Source of the DNA: Caballeronia sp. LZ062
GTDB lineage: Bacteria; Pseudomonadota; Gammaproteobacteria; Burkholderiales; Burkholderiaceae
Direction: 5' to 3'
NCBI RefSeq assembly: GCF_031450785.1
Contig: NZ_JARTWB010000001.1
Coordinates: 1,178,001 to 1,242,000, forward strand
DNA length: 64,000 nt
A program made the translations under genes and the position numbers. Every line of letters begins with the position of its first letter. Position 1 is the stretch's first letter. The notes below the pieces were generated by a model that did no database searches, was not told where the DNA came from, and was given only the letters and a program-made list of their open reading frames with translations. Below, in pieces: positions 59,964 to 64,000 of this stretch.

Positions 59964-60496
59964 ACGAGCGCAGGGAAGTCGAGCGTCGTATCGTTCACGC
60001 GGTTGACGAGGTTCGTAAAGTTGATGACGCTCATCGCGAACAGGGCGTCGATGACTTGCGCTTCGGAATAGCCGGCTTCGCGCACATCGGCGAGCACGCG
60101 GGCATCCACGGTGCCGCGCGAATCCGCGACTTGCCGGACGAAGCGCACAAGTGCATCGCGCTTTGCGTTGCCGGTCGCATTGCCTGCGCGAATCTGCTGC
60201 GTCTCGTCTTGCGTCAGCCCGACCATCTTCCCGACGACCGTATGCGCAGCGGCACAGTAGTCGCAACCCGCCAGTTCGCTCACGGCGAGCTTGATGGCTT
60301 CGGCATCCGCCTTGTCGAGACTGCTCTTCGCGAGCACGGCATCGTTCGACAATGCCGCGCCGAGCGCCGCCGGGCTATGCGTGCCGACGGTGGCATACGC
60401 GTTCGGCACGCGGCCCGCAGCTTTCTTGATGGCGGTGAAGAGTTCAGCGGTCTTGCCGGTGGCTTCGTTGACGTTGACTTGAGAAAGACGCGACAT
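59960..60496 (-). CDS. Carboxymuconolactone decarboxylase/AhpD-like peroxidase
   Basis: 178 residues, CMD fold with redox Cys78-x-x-Cys81 and His85 (GCDYCAAAH), the AhpD/uncharacterised peroxidase-related signature ([19 protein letters not shown]). No lactone-decarboxylase motif, so peroxidase-like. Probably reduces peroxides with a thiol donor. ATG 60496 behind a plausible GGAGCAC region. Confidence 0.9.
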   Translation of the reverse strand: MSRLSQVNVNEATGKTAELFTAIKKAAGRVPNAYATVGTHSPAALGAALSNDAVLAKSSLDKADAEAIKLAVSELAGCDYCAAAHTVVGKMVGLTQDETQQIRAGNATGNAKRDALVRFVRQVADSRGTVDARVLADVREAGYSEAQVIDALFAMSVINFTNLVNRVNDTTLDFPALV

Positions 60497-60610
60497 GGTG
60501 TGCTCCGGTTGGTTGGTGAGCCATCTGAATGGCGTGAGTCAACTGTAGGCCGGAGCAGGGCCGCCGTGAATGCGCGCGCGTCTCAACGAAGCGCGCGATC
60601 GTCTCAAGTT

Positions 60611-61939
60611 CTATTGCACCGTCGCGAGCACTTCTCTCACCGTCGCGAAGATGCGGTCGATCTGGTCGTCTTCGATGATGAGCGGCGGCGAAAACGCGAG
60701 GATATCGCCCGTATAGCGGATGAGCACGCCCGCCTCGAAACACTTCACGAACGCTTCGTAGGCTCGCGCGCCGGGCGCGCCGTCGCGCGGTTCGAGTTCG
60801 ATGCCCGCGACCAGTCCAAGATTGCGGATGTCTTTCACGTGCGGCGCGTCGCGCAGTGCGTGAGCGGCACTCTCGAACTTCGCGGCCTTCGACGCCGCGC
60901 GGTCGAACAACTTGTCGCGTGCGTAAAGGTCCAGCGTGGCGATGGCCGCAGCGGTCGCCGCCGGATGCGCGGAGTACGTGTAGCCGTGGAAAAGTTCGAT
61001 GGCATTGGCCGCGCCTGCATCGACGATCGTGTCGTGCACCTTGCGCTGCGCCGCCACCGCGCCCATCGGAATCGACGCGTTGTTGATGGCCTTGGCCATG
61101 GTGATGAGGTCGGGCGTCACGCCGAAGAACTCGCTGGCGGTCGCCTTGCCGAGACGGCCAAAGCCGGTGATGACTTCGTCGAAAATCAGCAGAATGCCGT
61201 GCTTCGTACAGATGTCGCGCAGCTTCTGCAAATAGCCTTGCGGCGGAATCAGCACGCCGGTGGAGCCCGCGACCGGCTCGACGATCACCGCCGCAATCGT
61301 CGATGCATCGTGCAGCGCGACGATGCGCTCCAGGTCGTCCGCGAGATGCGCGCCCCAAACCGGCTGGCCTTTCGAAAAGGCGTTGTGCGCGAGATCGTGC
61401 GTGTGCGGCAGATGATCGACCGAAGGCAGCAGCGCGCCCGAGAACGTCTTGCGGTTCGGCGCGATGCCGCCCACCGAGATGCCGCCGAAGCCCACGCCGT
61501 GATACCCGCGTTCGCGCCCGATGAGCCGCGTGCGCTGGCCTTCGCCGCGCGCGCGATGGTAGGCGATCGCGATCTTGAGCGCCGTGTCGACCGACTCCGA
61601 ACCCGAGTTTGTGAAGAAGATGCGATCGAGACCTTCGGGCATGATCTCGGCGACTTTGGTCGCGGCTTCGAACGCGAGCGGGTGAGCCATCTGAAACGTC
61701 GGCGCGAAATCCAGCGTGCCGAGCGCCTTTCGCACCGCTTCGACGATCTCGTCGCGGCAATGACCCGCATTCACGCACCACAGGCCCGCGCAGGCATCGA
61801 GCACTTCCCGGCCATCGGTCGACCGGTAGTACATGCCCTTCGCGCTTTCCAGAAGGCGCGGCGCGGCCTTGAACTGGCGATTCGCGGTGAAGGGCATCCA
61901 GAAAGACGACAGGTCGTCGATGACGGGGCGGGCGTTCAT
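60611..61939 (-). CDS. Class III omega-aminotransferase (beta-alanine/omega-amino acid:pyruvate type)
   Basis: 442 residues. PLP enzyme with Lys in TMAKAINN as Schiff base, acidic pair in IFDEVITGFGR, and FWMPFTANRQFKAAPRL at the N-terminus as in omega-amino acid:pyruvate aminotransferases. Likely moves the amino group of beta-alanine or a related omega-amine to pyruvate. Divergent from a MocR regulator, which usually senses the substrate or PLP. No dehydrogenase for the semialdehyde product lies next to it. Confidence 0.92.
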   Translation of the reverse strand: MNARPVIDDLSSFWMPFTANRQFKAAPRLLESAKGMYYRSTDGREVLDACAGLWCVNAGHCRDEIVEAVRKALGTLDFAPTFQMAHPLAFEAATKVAEIMPEGLDRIFFTNSGSESVDTALKIAIAYHRARGEGQRTRLIGRERGYHGVGFGGISVGGIAPNRKTFSGALLPSVDHLPHTHDLAHNAFSKGQPVWGAHLADDLERIVALHDASTIAAVIVEPVAGSTGVLIPPQGYLQKLRDICTKHGILLIFDEVITGFGRLGKATASEFFGVTPDLITMAKAINNASIPMGAVAAQRKVHDTIVDAGAANAIELFHGYTYSAHPAATAAAIATLDLYARDKLFDRAASKAAKFESAAHALRDAPHVKDIRNLGLVAGIELEPRDGAPGARAYEAFVKCFEAGVLIRYTGDILAFSPPLIIEDDQIDRIFATVREVLATVQ

Positions 61940-62019
61940 GGCTAAGTCTCCTCGAAAGAACGGTCACTGTATGCCGACGAAAATCTGCGCGGCATACACA
62001 GTCGCGTCACTGCGTTGCC

Positions 62020-62054
62020 AACTGTGCTGGCAAAATGGGGCAAACTGTGTTGGC
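62020..62054. promoter_or_regulatory. Direct repeats in front of the MocR gene
   Basis: AACTGTGCTGGC (62020-62031) and AACTGTGTTGGC (62043-62054), 11 of 12 bases equal, 23 bases apart start to start (about two helical turns). The first also lies in an inverted TTGCCA-N7-TGGCAA element. The second ends 20 bases before the start codon. MocR regulators such as GabR bind paired direct repeats in this position. Confidence 0.6.
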
Positions 62055-62074
62055 TGATCTTGCCTGACCCTCTG

Positions 62075-63481
62075 ATGATAGAACTCAAGCTGGAGCGCGG
62101 CTCGCGACAGGCGCCGACGCTCGTCGAGCAACTCGTGCGCGCCTTTTCGTCGGCCATCGAGGCGGACACACTGCGCGCGGGCGCATTGCTGCCCTCGGTG
62201 CGGCGTCTTGCCGAAAGCGAGCGACTGAGCACGTTCACCGTGACCGAAGCGTATGGCAGGCTCGTGTCGATGGGGCTTGTGGCCGCGCGGCGCGGCTCGG
62301 GGTATCGCGTGGCGGCGCGTGGGCCGCGCCACCAGGCCCGCGCGGTCGAATGGCAGCCGCCGAGCCTCACGGCCACATGGCTGCTGTCCGACGTCTTCGC
62401 CGATCATTCCGTGCCGATCAAATCCGGCTGCGGCTGGCTGCCGAACGAATGGGTCAACGAAAGCGGCCTGCATCATGCGTTGCGTGCGGTGAGCCGCGTG
62501 CCGGCGGCGCGCATCGCGGACTACGGACATCCGTATGGCTTCGCGCCGCTGCGCGAGCGCATTGCGGAGCAACTGGACCGTCACGGCCTGCCGGTCGATG
62601 CCGCATCCAATGTGCTATTGACGAGCGGCGCGACGCAGGCGCTCGATCTCATCGTGCGCACGCTGCTGCGTCCGGGCGATGCCGTGGTCGTCGAAGATCC
62701 CGGCTACTGCAATCTACTGCAGATTCTCAGGCTCGCCGGACTCGACGTTCATGGCGTGCCGCGCACCGCCGCGGGCATCGATACCGACGTGTTCGAACGC
62801 ATCGTCACAGAGCATCGGCCGAAGGCTGTCTTCCTCAACACGACGCTGCAGAATCCGACGGGCGCGACTTTCAGCATGGCGTCGGCGTTTCGTCTGATGC
62901 AGATCGCCGAGCGGCACGGCCTGTGGGTCGTGGAAGACGACGTGAACCGCGAGCTTGCGCCGCCCGGCGCGCCGTTGCTTGCAGCACTCGAAGGCTTAAG
63001 CCGCGTCGTGTATGTCGGCGGTTTCGCCAAGACGATCACGCCCTCGCTGCGCTGCGGTTATGTCGTGGCCGAACGCGACGTGTTGCGCGAACTGGCGCGC
63101 ACGAAGATGGCGGTAGGACTGACGTCGTCGGAGGCGACGGAGCGCATCGTCGAGAAAGTGCTGACGGAAGGGCGTTACGCGCGGCATGTCGGATTCGTGG
63201 TCGACAAACTGAAGGACGCGCATGCGCTCGTCGAGCAGCGCATGGATGCGCTCGGCGCGACGTTGTTTCGTCGTCCGCGCGCGGGTCTCTTCGTGTGGGC
63301 GCAACTGCCGATCGATCCGTCCCGTGCGAGCGAAGTCGCGACGCGTGCGCTGGAACACGGCATCTGGCTTGCCCCCGGCTCGTACTTTCGTCCGGGCGAT
63401 GCACCGAGCGCGTGCTTTCGTTTCAACGTGCCGCACTCGCTCGATGACGCGCTCTGGGCGTTCCTGGAAACGTTGCTGTAG
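62075..63481 (+). CDS. MocR-type PLP-dependent regulator (GntR-aminotransferase fusion)
   Basis: 468 residues: GntR winged HTH (about 12-80; LLPSVRRLAESERLSTFTVTEAYGRL), a linker, and a fold-I aminotransferase-like domain (about 120-465) with the PLP Lys in GGFAKTITPSLRCGY and DDVNREL. ATG 62075 chosen; the in-frame region upstream contains the operator repeats. Divergent from the aminotransferase gene, which is probably its target. The effector may be an amine or amino acid forming an aldimine with PLP. Confidence 0.93.
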   Translation: MIELKLERGSRQAPTLVEQLVRAFSSAIEADTLRAGALLPSVRRLAESERLSTFTVTEAYGRLVSMGLVAARRGSGYRVAARGPRHQARAVEWQPPSLTATWLLSDVFADHSVPIKSGCGWLPNEWVNESGLHHALRAVSRVPAARIADYGHPYGFAPLRERIAEQLDRHGLPVDAASNVLLTSGATQALDLIVRTLLRPGDAVVVEDPGYCNLLQILRLAGLDVHGVPRTAAGIDTDVFERIVTEHRPKAVFLNTTLQNPTGATFSMASAFRLMQIAERHGLWVVEDDVNRELAPPGAPLLAALEGLSRVVYVGGFAKTITPSLRCGYVVAERDVLRELARTKMAVGLTSSEATERIVEKVLTEGRYARHVGFVVDKLKDAHALVEQRMDALGATLFRRPRAGLFVWAQLPIDPSRASEVATRALEHGIWLAPGSYFRPGDAPSACFRFNVPHSLDDALWAFLETLL

Positions 63482-63488
63482 TCGCTTC

Positions 63489-63797
63489 TCAAACGGTGGC
63501 GCGCGGACCGGCGCTCAGGCGATGCAAATGCGTGCGCTGACGCGCCGCGCTCTTGCGGCCGCGCGACGCCGCGAGATGCGCCTGCAACCGCTCGCACACG
63601 TCTTTTCTGCGCACAGGGTTGAGCGGATCGCACAGACGAATGGTCAACGTGGCTGCTCTCGCGTGCAGCGGCACGAGCGTGTCGGGCTCCGGTGCTTCCC
63701 AGAGCACGACGGTATGCGTGCCGTCCGACACTTGCACGATCTGGAAGTGCGCGAGATCGATCTTGCTGAGTTCGTGTGGTTCGATCGAATGATGCAT
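63489..63797 (-). CDS. Hypothetical protein (102 aa)
   Basis: Residues LSKIDLAHFQIVQVSDGTHTVVLWEAPEPDTLVPL form a beta-rich N half; the C half is basic (RRKDVCERLQAHLAASRGRKSAARQRTHLHRL). No recognised domain. ATG 63797 has a GGGGGC sequence upstream. Convergent with the MocR gene. Confidence 0.6.
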   Translation of the reverse strand: MHHSIEPHELSKIDLAHFQIVQVSDGTHTVVLWEAPEPDTLVPLHARAATLTIRLCDPLNPVRRKDVCERLQAHLAASRGRKSAARQRTHLHRLSAGPRATV

Positions 63798-64000
63798 GAT
63801 GCCCCCGGAAACAGTCTCTCTGTGCATCGCCGGGTATGCAAACAGTATGCCGACGCCTGAAGCATCGCCCTTTTCCGCGTCGGCGCGGTCGCAGTGTAAT
63901 TTTCAGCGTGGCGCGCGTGAAAAAACGCCATTCGCGGACAAACGCATGTGTTGGCGCGAGCCGCACACCGCGCCCGCGCCGTCCGCTTTCTTATGCTTAT

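Overview
The window is chromosomal sequence from a GC-rich betaproteobacterium, most likely Burkholderiaceae of the Paraburkholderia/Caballeronia/Burkholderia group. Evidence: a Burkholderia-type trimeric porin, a DUF4148 exported protein, pcaHG split off with a divergent PcaQ-like regulator, a leucine-degradation cluster under a TetR (LiuQ-like) regulator, and hut genes with HutC/HutD. The content is catabolic and signalling genes. I see no rRNA, tRNA, CRISPR array, IS element or phage module.

Layout. 1-4.6 kb: 3' part of an Old Yellow Enzyme gene, then an aspartate/alanine exchanger (AspT) with aspartate 4-decarboxylase (AspD). 4.6-11.4 kb: porin, NTF2-like protein, M14-like deacylase, amino-acid binding protein, MFS transporter, ferritin-like di-iron protein. 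11.4-17.7 kb: TetR regulator divergent from liuA-liuB-liuD, then an OmpA-like lipoprotein. 17.8-23 kb: AI-2E-type permease, DUF2288, pcaHG/pcaQ, a lone receiver, an acyltransferase. 23-30.8 kb: prolyl aminopeptidase and an EAL phosphodiesterase whose convergent 3' junction is duplicated in tandem, then a FeeM-like N-acyltransferase and a 7TM-PAS-GGDEF-EAL protein. 30.8-33.9 kb: hutU-hutI. 33.9-40.1 kb: small membrane and envelope proteins, a LysR regulator, an MscS channel. 40.2-49.4 kb: a translationally coupled operon rpiR-iaaA-gsiABCD-P1 peptidase-M55 D-aminopeptidase. 49.5-54 kb: crcB, a GNAT protein, hutH-hutC-hutD and a hutF relic. 54-64 kb: DUF4148 protein, Cdh, HTH-fused aspartate carbamoyltransferase, YjbQ, BON-NfeD-slipin operon, AhpD-like protein, class III aminotransferase divergent from a MocR regulator, and a small hypothetical gene.

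How the genes fit together. The two hut clusters, about 17 kb apart, share four near-identical operator sites (YTGTATAKACAR), so HutC probably controls both. The formimidoylglutamate deiminase gene hutF, which would follow hutD, survives only as a scrambled remnant. The iaaA-gsi-P1-M55 operon couples one peptide importer to three hydrolases for unusual peptide bonds (isoaspartyl, beta- or D-residue N-termini). The liu operon has paired TGAGC-N3-GCTCA palindromes around its promoter but lacks liuC and liuE. The strongest leads for something under-described are the hutF decay and split hut regulon, the unusual-peptide operon, the HTH-ATCase fusion and the FeeM/c-di-GMP pair. None is clearly a wholly new system on sequence alone.
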